Shown here piece by piece: positions 44,709 through 56,067 of a stretch of DNA of 64,000 nt. Each line of letters opens with the position of its first letter. Position 1 is the stretch's first letter. A program made the position numbers and the translations under genes. The notes under the pieces are model-generated. The model was given only the letters and a program-made list of their open reading frames with translations, ran no database searches and was not told the origin of the DNA. This DNA is from Boesenbergia rotunda (taxonomy: Eukaryota > Streptophyta > Magnoliopsida > Zingiberales > Zingiberaceae). The stretch lies in the NCBI GenBank assembly GCA_024364735.1, contig JAGFNQ010002313.1:149390-213389 (forward strand). Reading direction: 5' to 3'.

Positions 44709-47160
44709 TGTAAAAACCCCTGGTCTTCACACTTCTGAGGAATGGCATAGATAAGTGCTGAAACATTTTTCCCCAAGCTGACCAACTCATTCTCCTTAAG
44801 CTTCTTCTTATGAACACATAAATCTTTCAGGAATTTTGCATATTTAGGAATTTGTTTTATCATGGTCAACAAGGGTACATTGATCTCCACTTTACTAAAC
44901 AATTTCACTAGCTCATTGTATTCCTTAGCTTTCTCCTCCTCCACTTGCTTCTTAGCTTGGGTTTTGCGCTGAGGGAATGGCAAAGGAACTCTCATTTCTT
45001 CCTCTTGAGCCGAAAGTTGAGGAGCTAAATTTTGGACTAATTTCTCCACTGAAGTAGCTGCTGTAAACTCCCCTTTTTCACTGATTTCTCCCTCATTTCC
45101 CACCAAAATCACAGATGACTTGATGAAGGAGTTAGGTTCGGACTAGGGGTGGAACCAACTGAATTTGAAGTGATTTCAGGGCTATTTGGGGATGAAAATG
45201 TAGGTGATGTCCTGTTTTCAGAAAATTCAGCTCTTGGACCATTTGGAGTTAAAGCCACCTTCCCACTCCTCAAAGTAATAGCACTAACATTCCCCTTTGG
45301 ATTTGGAGTAGCTTGAGAAGGTAGTTGGCTTGATCCTTGAGCTTGCATTTGATTCATCCCACTAGCCAATTGTTTAATTTGCCTCTCGAGGTTTTGTATG
45401 GTGGGATAATTCCTTTGTTGTTGCAAAAGTTGTTGAAGCATCTCCTCTATCCTTTGTTGTTGCGCATTTCCCCCACTAGAGCCTCCATAGCCCCCTTGGT
45501 TAGCATGAGACTTTGATTGGCTTTGAAATGATGATTGAGGTGGTTGAAATTGTTGAACTTACTGTGAACCTTGAAAGTAGGGCTGTTGGGGCTGATTATA
45601 GGGCTGAAATGGTTGAGAAAATTGCTGAAAATTTTGCTGAGAACTTGGTTGAAATGGTTGAGAATTATAACTCTGAAAATTCTGAGGTTGAGGTTGCAAT
45701 TGTGGTTGTAAGGGCTGAAATTGTGTGGGCTGGAAATTCTGATTTGAGGGCTGAAAACCTTGGTTGAATGGCTGAAATCCCTGCTGTGAGAACTGATTTT
45801 GTGGCTGAAAATTCGAACTTCCTTGAAACCCTTGCTGATTCCTTGAAAAGATGGTTGTAATTGCTGAATTTGTTGATAGGGTTGCTGAAATTGTTGGGAA
45901 GGTTGTTGAAATGGCTGAAATTGTTGTTGTCCTTGCTGATTTTGCTGATAATTCGATTGGGGCTGTTGATAGGGTTGTGGTGATGGGTTTTGCTGATAAA
46001 AGGAATTGTCATACTTCAAGTTTGGATGATCCCTCCAACCCGGATTATAGGTAGATGAGTAGGGGTTGTTTTTGGCTTGGAATTGTCCCCTAGTCAATGC
46101 AGCTAATGTCTCATCTTGTTGGAGGTTAGGACATAGATCCGAATTGTGGTCTTGGCTTGAACAAATACTGCATAACCTCATCACTTGGCTTGAAGGTGGA
46201 GGTACTGAGAAATTCTGATTTTGACTCACATTGTTTAGAGCCATTTGCTTCACCAGGATGTGAGCTCCATCAATGAATTCTTGATTTCCTTCTGCTCATT
46301 TGATACCATCTGAACTTCATTAACTCCTCTGGTGGACAAAGCTCTACTCCCAAATTGCTGTGAGTTCTCTGCCATATTTGAAATTAGCTCCCTAGCTTGA
46401 TCTGGTGTTTTGTTTACTAGGGCACCTCCTGCTGCAACATCTATCATGATCCGATCCATCTGGAGAAGTCCCTCATAAAAATACTGAATGAGTAGCTGCT
46501 CACTAATCTGGTGCTGTGGGCAGCTAGAACAAGTTTGTTGAACCTTTCCCAGTAGTCATACAAAGTTTCTCCCACTACTTGCTGTATTCCACATATGCTC
46601 TTCCTGATGATTGCAGTCCTGGAAGCTGGGAAGTACTTCTCCAAAAATGCTTTCTTCATAGATATCCAGATAGAAACGTGCCCAGTAGGTAAGTAGTAAA
46701 ACCAATCCTTTGCTGCTTCAGTCAGGGAAAATGGGAATGCTCTAAGCTTAATATCTTCTTCTGAAATACCCTGAGGCTTCATGGTGGAGCAGACAACGTG
46801 AATCTCATGTAAATATCTGTTGGGATCCTTCCCAGACTGACCTTGAAATTTGGGCAAGAGATGAATAAGTCCTGATCTTAATTCAAAATCTCTAGTGAGC
46901 TCTAGATATGCAATGCAGGAGTACTGAAAAGCATCATCTGGTGTTGCTAGTTCCTTCATAGTTTTCTGGTGGTCTGTCATAGGATCAACTGAATAAGCAG
47001 AAATAGACTGAGTAGGAAGAATAACACTAACCTCTGAAGCACTGATTTGATTCCTCCTGGCTCTGAAAGTTCTTTCAATTTCAAGATCAAAGTTTTCAAG
47101 AATACCACCTGCAGATCTGGTCATACACAAATACAAAAATCGTAGCAAATGTATATACAC
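44693..47160 (-). pseudogene. Athila gag, frameshifted
   Basis: The capsid-type domain is at 46444-47160 (PKFQGQSGKDPNRYLHEI, FPFSLTEAAKDWFYYLP, YWERFNKLV). Then come 46250-46459 and, at about 46160-46200, a CCHC knuckle (CSICSSQDHNSDLC). A Gln-rich linker runs to 45447, a coiled coil with RQIKQLASGMNQMQAQ lies at 45109-45441, and the pre-protease part FLKDLCVHKKKLKENELVSLG is at 44693-45112. The pieces lie in different frames (at least five shifts), so no full-length Gag can be made. Confidence 0.85.
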
Positions 47161-47270
47161 AAATGAAACAAATGTAATGAATCACAAAATATAGAGATAA
47201 GCACAAAAAATGGATCACAAGATATGAAATAAGCACACAAGCCAAAATCAAACAAACTCAACTAGTAGCT

Positions 47271-47287
47271 CCCCGGCAACGGCGCCA
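47271..47287 (-). other. Athila primer-binding site
   Basis: TGGCGCCGTTGCCGGGG on the minus strand, six bases after the LTR end. It is identical to 20879-20895. Confidence 0.9.
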
Positions 47288-47293
47288 AAAATT

Positions 47294-49005
47294 TGATGTG
47301 TCTCGGAATAGATGTCACGATATGAGACTCAAATTTAGAATTTATAGCTGAAAACCCTTTCTAGCAAAATAGAAGTGTAGAATAGGGGCCTCAAGTCGTA
47401 TTTTTTTCCAAGGACTAGTCGTGAGTGTTTGAATCGAGCTTGAAAGTTATTTGTCATCAATTGATTTGGGTTTTCGAGATAAAATGGGGGTTTTGTTTTG
47501 CAAGTAAGATTGCAAGTAAAATTGAAATGGAATTGTCAACTAAGAAGAGTTAAACTAGGTGTTGCAAGAATGAAGCTTAACCACTAGGAGAATTTAACAT
47601 AACAATTTGGAGTTGCAAAATTGAAATATAACACTAATATCAATTGCAGGAATTCACTAACATGGCATCTAAAGTCGGAAATGGAAATTAAGCAGGCTGA
47701 AAACTAAAATAGAGTTTGTTTGAAGCAGGAAAATCTCCTGATCGATCGGCTGACCGATCAGACCGACCGATCAGATGCAAGCCTGATCGATCTGAGTGAC
47801 CGATCAGGTGGAGTCTGGATCAGACAACAATCTGATCAGTAACTGAAAACAAGCTGATACAGAACTATGAACAGAATACAGAAACAACTGAAACAATTCA
47901 GAAATAAAATCTACAAGCTATAGACTCCAGTTCAAGTTCTTCACCGAGATTTCTCCTTGCCGTCACACAAAGATCGAGCTCAGAACCCCCTCACTCGAGA
48001 ATTGATCAGAACTCAACTGTCGAGATCGAATCGCGTGGCTTGAGGTAAAATCTAAACTCCTTCCGATCCTCCCTTCTGCGATGGTTTGGATGGCGAGTGG
48101 CAGCTCAGGAAACCTCGAACTAGCTCAGAGAACCCCTCTGATTTGGCCCGATTGATAGAGAAATGGAATCGGATGAAGGCTGATCGAATGGAGCTCGCTC
48201 ACGGAGAAATCCTCGCCGGAGCTTTCAGACACGAAGAGATTGCGATCCTTCCATGGAAACTGGGCTTGATGAATCGAAAACTGGAAAACAACTTTATCTG
48301 GGTGGTCACCTCCGATCGGAATTGGGAACACGAAGAACAGAACGAAAACGAAGACGCGATCTGGCGACGACGAACTCCTCGAGAGGGAATTCCTCATTTA
48401 AATTTCCTTTTGAATTTTGGATGGCTGTGATTGCTCCCATCTCATCCAACGGTCGGATCAAATCAGATCGAACCAAACTTCCCAGATCTTGATCAAGGGC
48501 TCTGATCTACTGCTCTTTAGCTCGGATCACTCAAATCTGAAGCGGATGGCTCAGATCTTCTCTTCTTTAGCTTGGACGGTCTAGATCCTCTATCGCTTGA
48601 TCCAACGGCTGAATTAACTCTGATTTGGCCCAAACTTTCATATCTTAATCCATGAACTTGATTAAGTCTATCTTGAGCTTGGATCGGCCAGAAGTTGGAT
48701 GATGGTTCAAATCTAACCGTTCTCTTGAATGGATGGCCCATATTGATCCAGCATTTGATCCCTTTGATCCGGATCCAATTCTGACCCAAGTTTGACTCAA
48801 TATGATCTAGGTCCATGATCATTTGAAACCTACAAAATGATATTAAATTTAAGTGCCAAAACATCTTAAATGTAGAAAGAAATGAATCTTAAGCTAAAAT
48901 AGAGGTAATTCATGAAACCTTATATACATGCAAACTTAAGCATATAATAGTGGATCAAAACATGAATTTGAGGGCCTAATTTAATCAATAAAATGAAAGT
49001 TATCA
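47294..49005 (-). repeat. Athila 5' LTR
   Basis: 1,712 bp. On the minus strand it starts TGATAACTTTC and ends GACACATCA. It contains TGATCGGTC-type inverted words at about 47738-47810 with one extra copy relative to the partner LTR. Confidence 0.92.
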
Positions 49006-49010
49006 CCTAC

Positions 49011-50320
49011 ACTTAGACACAAACCTTCTAGGTCAACACTAGAGTCCCTGAAGACACTTAGGTAGACTTCCTTATGGTTAACAAGGGTAGCCAGAAGGTA
49101 TCAGGTTTAGGGGAAATCTTTTTTTTTGTTCTTTTAAAAACTATTTTTCAAAATTACTCTTTTCAAAAATTATATCTTTCAAAATAGTCTCTGCTCAAAT
49201 AATTATTATGTCTTTCAAAATGCTTTAAGAAAAATGTTATTATGCTTTTCAAAATAGTTTTAAAAAAATACTTCTACAAATTCTTTCAGAAATTACTTTA
49301 AATTGCTCTTTTGATTTGGATAAACTCTAAAATCACATAGGAAGTTTTCTTTATGTTCTATAAATTTCTAAGATTGTGTCAGGTTTAGGGGGAGTCTTAA
49401 TCAAAAGAAATTAATTTATTTCTATTACTGATTATTTCAATGTATTTTTTAAAAATTCTGGTGTAGTCTTTTCGTTTGAATCAAATCCTAAGACTCAGAG
49501 GAAGACCAACTTGTGGTCAACAAGTTTCCTAGGACTGTGTCAGATTTAGAGGGAGATTCAAATTAAAAGAATCATTAGAAATTTCAAAAATGTTATATTT
49601 TCATAAAACCACTATCCTTTTTAAAATACATTTGAAAATACTATATTCTCATTTTCCAAAACTTATTTCGAAAATCTTTTGTCTTTTGGAATACCTTTGA
49701 AAATAATTTTTACTTGAGTTTGGAAAATTTTCCAAGACACTTAGGAAAATTTTTCTTGTAGTTAACGAGGTTTGCTAGGATTGTGTCAGACTGGAAAAGA
49801 AACCAAATCAAGAAAGTTATTATTTTTCCAAAACTAAATACATTGAAAATATTCATTTATGGAAAATCCCTAAGACATATAGGAATTTTCTTGTGGTCAA
49901 CAAGATTCCTAGGATTGTGTCAGACTTAGGGAAGTTAAAATTCTTTTTAAAATTCATATATTATTGGTGCAATATTTTTTAGTACTTAGTGTCTTTTAGA
50001 ATATTTTCTAAACAAGTACTTAGTTTTTTTTAAAAGGGGAAAAAGTTTTGAAATTTTTTTTATAAAAAAATTATATCTTAAGTATTTTCAAAAAGGGGGA
50101 GAGAGATTATCTTAAAAGGGAGAGAGAGGCTTAAGTTAGATTTTTTTGAAAATCTTATTGTTGGTGTAAATTTTTTTTCGATTATTTCCTTTTGATGTCT
50201 GACAAAGGAGGAGAGAGGCTTAAGTTAGATTTTTTTTTCAATTTCTCTCAAGTGTTAAACCTAGAACCCATAGACTTAACCTAACTTAAGATTATTGTCA
50301 AACATCAAAAAGGGGGAGAC
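49011..50320 (+). mobile_element. Copia (Sirevirus-like) 3' non-coding region
   Basis: It continues the sequence cut at 28118. Five diverged copies of a phrase built on CTTGTGGTCAACAAG and CCTAGGATTGTGTCAGA-CTTAGGGGGAG recur at about 49060, 49335, 49505, 49740 and 49870. The terminal polypurine tract AAAAAGGGGGAGA (50307-50319) abuts the LTR. Several purine-rich tracts before the real one are a described Sirevirus trait. No ORF with a domain. Confidence 0.55.
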
Positions 50321-50783
50321 TGTTGGTGCAAAGAACATCAGTGATGAACAGTCATCCTCTAGGGTTTCGATGTTTGACAATATACTAAGGTTAGTCAAAG
50401 TGATCATGGGTTAAGCCAAACAGGACTTGATGTTTGGTAGGATAAACCCAGGTTTGATAACGCTTGACAAAGGGTTAGCCAAACAGGACCTGATGTTTGG
50501 CAAAACTATAAGTGACTATACTTAGGTTTAGTCAAAGTGATAAAGGGTTAAACCAAACAGGACCTTATGTTTGGTAGGGTAAACCCAGGTTTGATCAGTT
50601 TGACAAAGGGATTAGCCAAACAGGATCTGATGTTTGGCAGAGTGAATGGAACCCAGGTTTGGTCACTTTGACTAAGGGATTAAACCGAGTCGGACTTGAG
50701 GTTTGGGATTATATTTACCTGAAGGTTGGAAGAAATCTATTCAGGATTAAGATGACTAGCAAAGAAGTGATTATGGTGAAAGA
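50321..50783 (+). mobile_element. Copia LTR with CCAAAC hairpins, truncated
   Basis: It starts TGTTGGTGCAAAG immediately after the purine tract. It carries five 22-nt hairpins and is cut at 50784 by the chromovirus LTR. Its partner LTR is not in the window. Confidence 0.6.
50416..50706 (+). repeat. Five 22-nt hairpins, CCAAAC-N10-GTTTGG
   Basis: Units start at 50416, 50479, 50553, 50616 and 50685. The first four keep the stem exactly. The fifth has CCGAGT/GTTTGG, still pairable through G-T wobbles. The loops are AGGACTTGAT, AGGACCTGAT, AGGACCTTAT, AGGATCTGAT and CGGACTTGAG. Confidence 0.85.
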
Positions 50784-53700
50784 TGTAACGACCCAGAAAA
50801 TTCTCTTAATATTTTTTTAAAATATTAAGCATGTCTAGATAATTTTCTGAGGAACCTAGAAATATTAATGTGAACTTTGGCCTAGAAAATCCATGTTTTC
50901 TCATTTAAATTGAGAAAAAGGGCACTAATGGGCCTTATATGGGCTTTTTAGTACCAAAATTATTGATGGATTTTAGGTAAAAATTAATATAAATATAAAA
51001 TATTTTAATAGGAAATATTAAAATAATTATGGGGGAATTTTTAGAGGATTTTCGGAATTTTGGGGAAATAAAAAAAAGAAAAATAAAATAGAATAAGTGG
51101 GAAAAAAAAATTATGCATCTACCAAGGATTGAACCTTGGACCTCTTGTACAACCATGTATGCTTTAACCAACTCACCTAGCAAGTGAATGTTATGAGGGA
51201 ATGAAGTGGATATTGGTTAAGGCTTAGAAGAAGATGAAGGGTCATGGAGAGACTCTTCATTTACCTCCTTAATGGGCTATAAAGAGGGGGTTTTGGGAGT
51301 TACCTCTTCTTCCCATTACTTGCATTTTCGAAACTCCTCCTTCCCTCATCCTAGCCGAACACCCAAGTAAGGGTTCTCCCTTGGAAAAGCTCCACAAGAG
51401 GTCTCATCTCCAAGACCTAAGGGGTCTTCCAAGGATACAAGGACAAGGGGGTTCAAGGGTCCAAAGATCTTACCATTTCTTTCCCTTTCAAGGTTCAAAA
51501 AATCAAGAAACCCAAGGTAAGACTCCCTCACCTGTGGTATAATAGTTCCTTATGATTTCCATGATTTTTAGCATGATATATTGGTTAGTTTTTGGATTTG
51601 ATGTTGAAAGGAAGAAAAACCAAGAACCTTAAGTTTAAGGGTTTCGGCCACCATGATTTAAAGGTCTATAATTATGATAAAAATCATGATAATGTTGTTT
51701 AATGTTCCCTTATGATGTTTAGAGGTTAAGTATAATTTTTGGGAATTTTTGGAGTACTCTAGGACACCCTAGGGTTTCGGCCAACATGAAAGAAACAAAA
51801 CTAAGAACCCTAAGTTTAAGGGTTTCGGCCACCATGATTTAAAGGTCTATAATTATTCCAAAAATCTTGATAATGTTATTTAATGTTCCCTTGTGATGTG
51901 TAGAGGTTAAGTATAATTTTTGGGAAATTTTGGATTACCCTAGAGACCCTATAAGTTTCGGCCAACCTCAAGGACCCAAAGGTTAGGGTTGAGTCCTAAA
52001 CTTCAAGTATATATTTTTATGTGTTGTCATGATATAAGGGTGATGGAGGGTGATTATGTGAATTTTCACATGGCCTAGAGACTCTATAAGTTTCGGCCAA
52101 GAAGGGTTAATAGGGTAAAAGTTATGATTTATTTCAAGCAAGGGCTCCAATGGCTCTATGGTAAGATGTGATTAGTGTTTAATGATTGATTGGGGATTTT
52201 AATAGAATTTTTCCATACCCCCATGGCCTTATAAGTTTCGGCCAGCCCTAGGAAAGTGCCCTAAAGGTTAGGGTTAACCCTAATCATAAGCCCCAAGGAC
52301 TTCCTATGGTCTTATAAATAATGTATGGTAGTTCCTTTACCTTATGCTATATTACATGTTTATGGAATTGATGGAACTCCACCTTAGAAGTTTCGGCCAA
52401 GCCTTGGATCTAGGGTTTGGGGGTGGAGTTAGGGTTCAAAGAATGAGGGTTCATGTTTACCATAAAGTATTTATATGTATAGGATCAAGCATGTGATAGG
52501 AATCATGTTAACCATGACCTTAAGGTTTAAGCACCATGCTTTATGTCTCATGTTTAGGTTATGACTGGATGCCATGCTTAATAGGGTTACCATGAATGTT
52601 TATGTTTTAGGCCATGTATTTGAATGGTAGGTAGAAGGTTATGGAAATCCTACCTATATATGCTTATGTGATGTAGAGAACCATGCTAAGTTATATGCTC
52701 ACGTTATATTAAGAACCATGTTAAGTTATTGTGTATGTTCATGATATGAATGATGCCATGATAAGTATGATAGGTTTATGTTCATGATATGAATGATATG
52801 CCATGTTTTATGAATAATATGCATGTATGCCATGTCTTATGAATGATACGTATGTATGCCATGTTTTATGAATAAGATGTATGTATGTCATGTCTTATGA
52901 ATGAGGTTAAAGTACATGCCTTTAAGGCATAACGATGATGTTAAGTATGATGAATGAATGATGATGAATGACAAGTATGATGAATGAAAGATGATGCTTA
53001 TGTCTTTAAGGCATAAGTATGCTAAACGGCACGGTCGATGGTCGACGGTACGACGGTCGAGAGGACCGGTAAATGGGCCGGTAGACGGACCGAGCCGTAA
53101 CAAGTTATGCTATGTTAAAGATGCCATGAATGTCTTATGAATGATGAAACATGAAAAGTATTTTACTTTATGTATGGGCTTGTACCGGACCGAAGTATGG
53201 GTCCAAGGGATGGGCACCTTAAGAACGCCCCGGTTTTGGACTACCGAAGCTGTCCACGGTTCTGGCACTACCGGAGCTGTGCAACAGGGATGGGCACCTT
53301 AAGAACGCTTCGGTTCGGGGACTACCGACTATGCTGTCCTTACCCTAGTAGGTCGGGGCTCGCGACCTCGGACTTGCTAGGGATGCGCGCTATGATGTAT
53401 GTATGTGGTACAAGCCGGGGACCCCAAATAATGTTATGATGATTATGTTTAAGCATTTAAAAGTATGTTTTTAAAAGTTAAGCATCCTTATGTATATGCA
53501 TTCCACTCATGCATCCATTCATGTTATGCATTATGCTATGTGATAAGATTTTATGCTTACGTTCATGTTAAGAAGTATGCATGAGAATGAATGAACTATG
53601 CCATGGTTATGTAAGAAGATGTTCATATGATATGATAGGTATTANNNNNNNNNNNNNNNNNNNNNNNNNNNNNNNNNNNNNNNNNNNNNNNNNNNNNNNN

Positions 53701-54047
53701 NNNNNNNNNNNNNNNNNNNNNNNNNNNNNNNNNNNNNNNNNNNNNNNNNNNNNNNAGTAGTGACTTGGCCCAGGAAACACTATGTTTACTGTTTATGCTA
53801 GAACTTCACCTTGGTTACTTATATGTTGAATAATGACCTATGGAACCTTATGATATGATGTTACGTATGACATGATATGATATGATGCTTAAGTTCAAAG
53901 TTAATATGCTAAGGTTCCTATGTCATTAAGTTAAGAATGGTAATAGGGCATGTATAAGTTAAAGTTATTCCACTGCTTACGATGTCTACATGCCCTAAGC
54001 ATGTGAACGTAACGCCGCTTATGAAAAAAAAAAAAGCGGACGTTACA
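50784..54047 (+). repeat. Chromovirus LTR 1 (contains an assembly gap)
   Basis: It runs from TGTAACGACCC to GGACGTTACA and aligns with 56068-59499. It includes repeated phrases with GTTTCGGCCA(A/C)C (about 51640-52090) and a short ATGAATGATATGCCATG-like series. It interrupts the copia LTR. Confidence 0.9.
53645..53755. other. Assembly gap (111 N)
   Basis: Unknown bases. The matching part of LTR 2 spans about 58712-59205 and holds a TTATGAGTTATGCCATG-type tandem repeat. The true missing length is therefore probably near 490 bp rather than 111. Confidence 0.95.
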
Positions 54048-54050
54048 GGT

Positions 54051-54062
54051 TGGTATCAGAGC
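54051..54062 (+). other. Primer-binding site, unit 1
   Basis: TGGTATCAGAGC (tRNA-Met type) lies three bases after the LTR end. Confidence 0.9.
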
Positions 54063-55039
54063 AGTAACCATCTCACTACACACACATCAAGCCCTCATCC
54101 TGCCGCTTTCATGTAAGTACCTTTATGTGTTACCTTATGTTCTATTATGATTCTAGAATATGCAAGTAGGAATGATACCTCATGATTCTAGAATAGGCAA
54201 GTATGGATGATACCTATGACTCTAGAATATGTAAGTATGAACAATGTTTTATGATGAAAAAGTACTTTAGGATAGGTACTTATGAACGGTATATATTTTT
54301 TTGTTTATGTGAATCAAATACTTTAGAATTGGATAGGGGTAGGGAATAAAACATACTGATATTGGCCATACTTATCTTTGGTGAAGAAAAGTATGGCTAG
54401 ACAACAGAGTAACCGAATTAATGGGAGTTTATGAATGAGAATTAAACAATAAGTAAGTAGGGTAGCTAGAAACTTTTTATCTCATTTAAGGCAATATAAC
54501 TAAGTGAATAACCATATGAATGTATAAGTTTGTAGATAATTTAACAAACTAGAATGTAGATAGAAGGGAAATGTAGTATTTGCTATATCAGTGTTATATT
54601 CTAAAAATATTTAACTAAAGAAATTAGTAGTTATCGACTTTGACAAATATTACCTAGCTATGACAACATATTATAATAATTTACTTATCTATTATGTTAG
54701 GTCTTAATCATTTTAAAGGCAAACTACTCATATATCTTGTTCATATTAAGATTACTAATTTTTATACTGTAATTATAAAACTCATAACAACTCTACATGT
54801 TTCGTTGTGCTTTCTAATAAATATAATAAAAGAGTATACATATATGGAACTTACGGGGGTTATTGAAATATATTAATGAAAAGATCATATGTAAGAACCA
54901 AGGTTGTAGTAGATTAATGAACAAATATTGGGTAGAGAAGAGAAGTAGTGACCATGAATTGACAGAGTTGTAGAAGCATAGTCTACAAAGCCAATATAGG
55001 AAGATAGATACGCCTCCACAAGTTCTAGACTGCAAGTGA
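54063..55039 (+). other. Internal region of unit 1 without gag
   Basis: About 980 bp of AT-rich sequence with no domain-bearing ORF stands where gag and the start of protease should be. It is repeated almost unchanged in unit 2 (59515-60490). Confidence 0.75.
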
Positions 55040-55303
55040 TTAACGACCTTGCCTTCGGGAGACATAATGACATCCACTCACATGCTGCGTACGGTGCCGG
55101 TCGGAATCGCAGAAAGAGAACTCTACTGCGATCTGATAGTACTCGACATGCAGGATTATGATGTTATATTGGGTATGGATTTTCTGAGCAAATACGGTGC
55201 TTCTATCGAGTGCCGTAAGCGAAAGATCGTCTTCCAACCCGAGGCAGATTCTATGTTTGAATTTATCGGAGAGCCAAGGAAAAGAACCGAAAAATTTTTA
55301 TAG
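55040..55303 (+). pseudogene. Chromovirus protease C-terminal scrap, unit 1
   Basis: The segment around LPSGDIMTSTHMLRTVP and VILGMDFLSKYGASIECRKR matches the second half of the Tekay protease at 34031-34540. The catalytic Asp-Thr-Gly half is absent. It ends at a TAG shortly after PRKRTEKFL. Confidence 0.85.
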
Positions 55304-55334
55304 ACTCTCAAAGCATAGAAGAGGTCAGGATTGT

Positions 55335-56033
55335 ATGCAATTACCCAGAGATATCCCCAATGATCAGGAGCTGCGGAGAGCAATATTAGTAGAAGCTCAC
55401 GGAACCCCTTATTCGATGCATCCAGGATCCACCAAAATGTATCCAGACCTGAAGGAGGAATTCTGGTGGTCCGGCATGAAGAAGGAAATGGGGCTCACAA
55501 CGGATGTTATCAACAGTGCCACCCGAGCTATACAGAATATTCGACAACGGATAGCAACTGCTCAGAGCCGGCAGAAGAGTTTTGCCGATGTCCGGCGTAG
55601 ACCACTGGAATTTAATGCTGGAGATTGGGTATTTCTCAAAGTGGCTCCTATGAAGGGAGTGACCAGATTTGGGAAGAAAGGAAAACTAAGCCCGCGCTAT
55701 GTGGGGCCATACCTGATTCTGAAAAGAGTCGGTAAGGTGGCATATGAGCTGGAGCTGCCTCCAGAGATGTCAGCTATCCATAACGTATTCCATGTGTCCC
55801 TGCTGAAAAAGTGTATCCCAAATATGGACCAAGTGATCGAGCCACAGACGGTGCAAGTGCAAGAGGACCTAAGCTATGAGAGCAGACCCATCCAGATTTT
55901 GGACAGGGAAATTAAGAAGCTGAGGAGTAAGGAAGTGCCCTTAGTCAAGGTCCTATGGCAAAGTCAACGGTTCGAAGATGCTACCTGGGTGCGCGAGGAC
56001 GAGATGAGGCGCAAGTACCCGGAGTTATTCTAA
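55335..56033 (+). CDS. Integrase-ends plus chromodomain fusion ORF, unit 1
   Basis: The 232 codons start at ATG 55335 (MQLPRDIPND). Residues about 15-50 are the first half of the integrase zinc-binding domain (AHGTPYSMHPGSTKMYPDL, FWWSGMKKE). The Cys pair and the whole catalytic core are missing. The chain passes straight to the integrase C-terminal domain (RIATAQSRQKSFADVRRRP, GDWVFLKVAPMKG, SPRYVGPYLI, VFHVSLLKKCIP). It ends in a chromodomain (VPLVKVLWQSQRFEDATW, MRRKYPELF). In chromoviruses these C-terminal parts bind DNA and chromatin. This product could bind but not integrate. The frame is open here and in unit 2 despite about 1% divergence. Confidence 0.75.
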   Translation: MQLPRDIPNDQELRRAILVEAHGTPYSMHPGSTKMYPDLKEEFWWSGMKKEMGLTTDVINSATRAIQNIRQRIATAQSRQKSFADVRRRPLEFNAGDWVFLKVAPMKGVTRFGKKGKLSPRYVGPYLILKRVGKVAYELELPPEMSAIHNVFHVSLLKKCIPNMDQVIEPQTVQVQEDLSYESRPIQILDREIKKLRSKEVPLVKVLWQSQRFEDATWVREDEMRRKYPELF

Positions 56034-56050
56034 GTTCGAGGATGAACTTT

Positions 56051-56067
56051 CACGAGGTATGGGGGAT
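56051..56067 (+). other. Polypurine tract before LTR 2
   Basis: GAGGTATGGGGGAT directly precedes TGTAACG. The same tract stands before LTR 3 at about 61505-61518. Confidence 0.85.

Larger units (their letters stand above)
28119..49005 (-). mobile_element. Athila-type Ty3/gypsy element with a nested Tekay insertion
   Basis: It is bounded by perfect 5-bp duplications, CCTAC at 28114-28118 and 49006-49010. On the minus strand: LTR (47294-49005), primer site TGGCGCCGTTGCCGGGG, gag, protease, RT-RNase H, integrase, non-coding region, polypurine tract, LTR (28119-38960, split). gag is fragmented by several frameshifts and pol by stops, so it is not autonomous now. The LTRs carry visibly more differences than those of the derivative at 13826-23625, so it is older. 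It landed in copia-type DNA. Confidence 0.9.

Noticed and set aside
53170..53439. 89-codon ORF in chromovirus LTR (also 58248-58517)
   Set aside because: Formed by an internally repeated phrase (GGGATGGGCACCTTAAGAAC); LTR sequence, no domain.
54814..55383. Minus-strand ORFs over the unit 1 internal region
   Set aside because: Antisense to the protease and integrase remnants; no domain.
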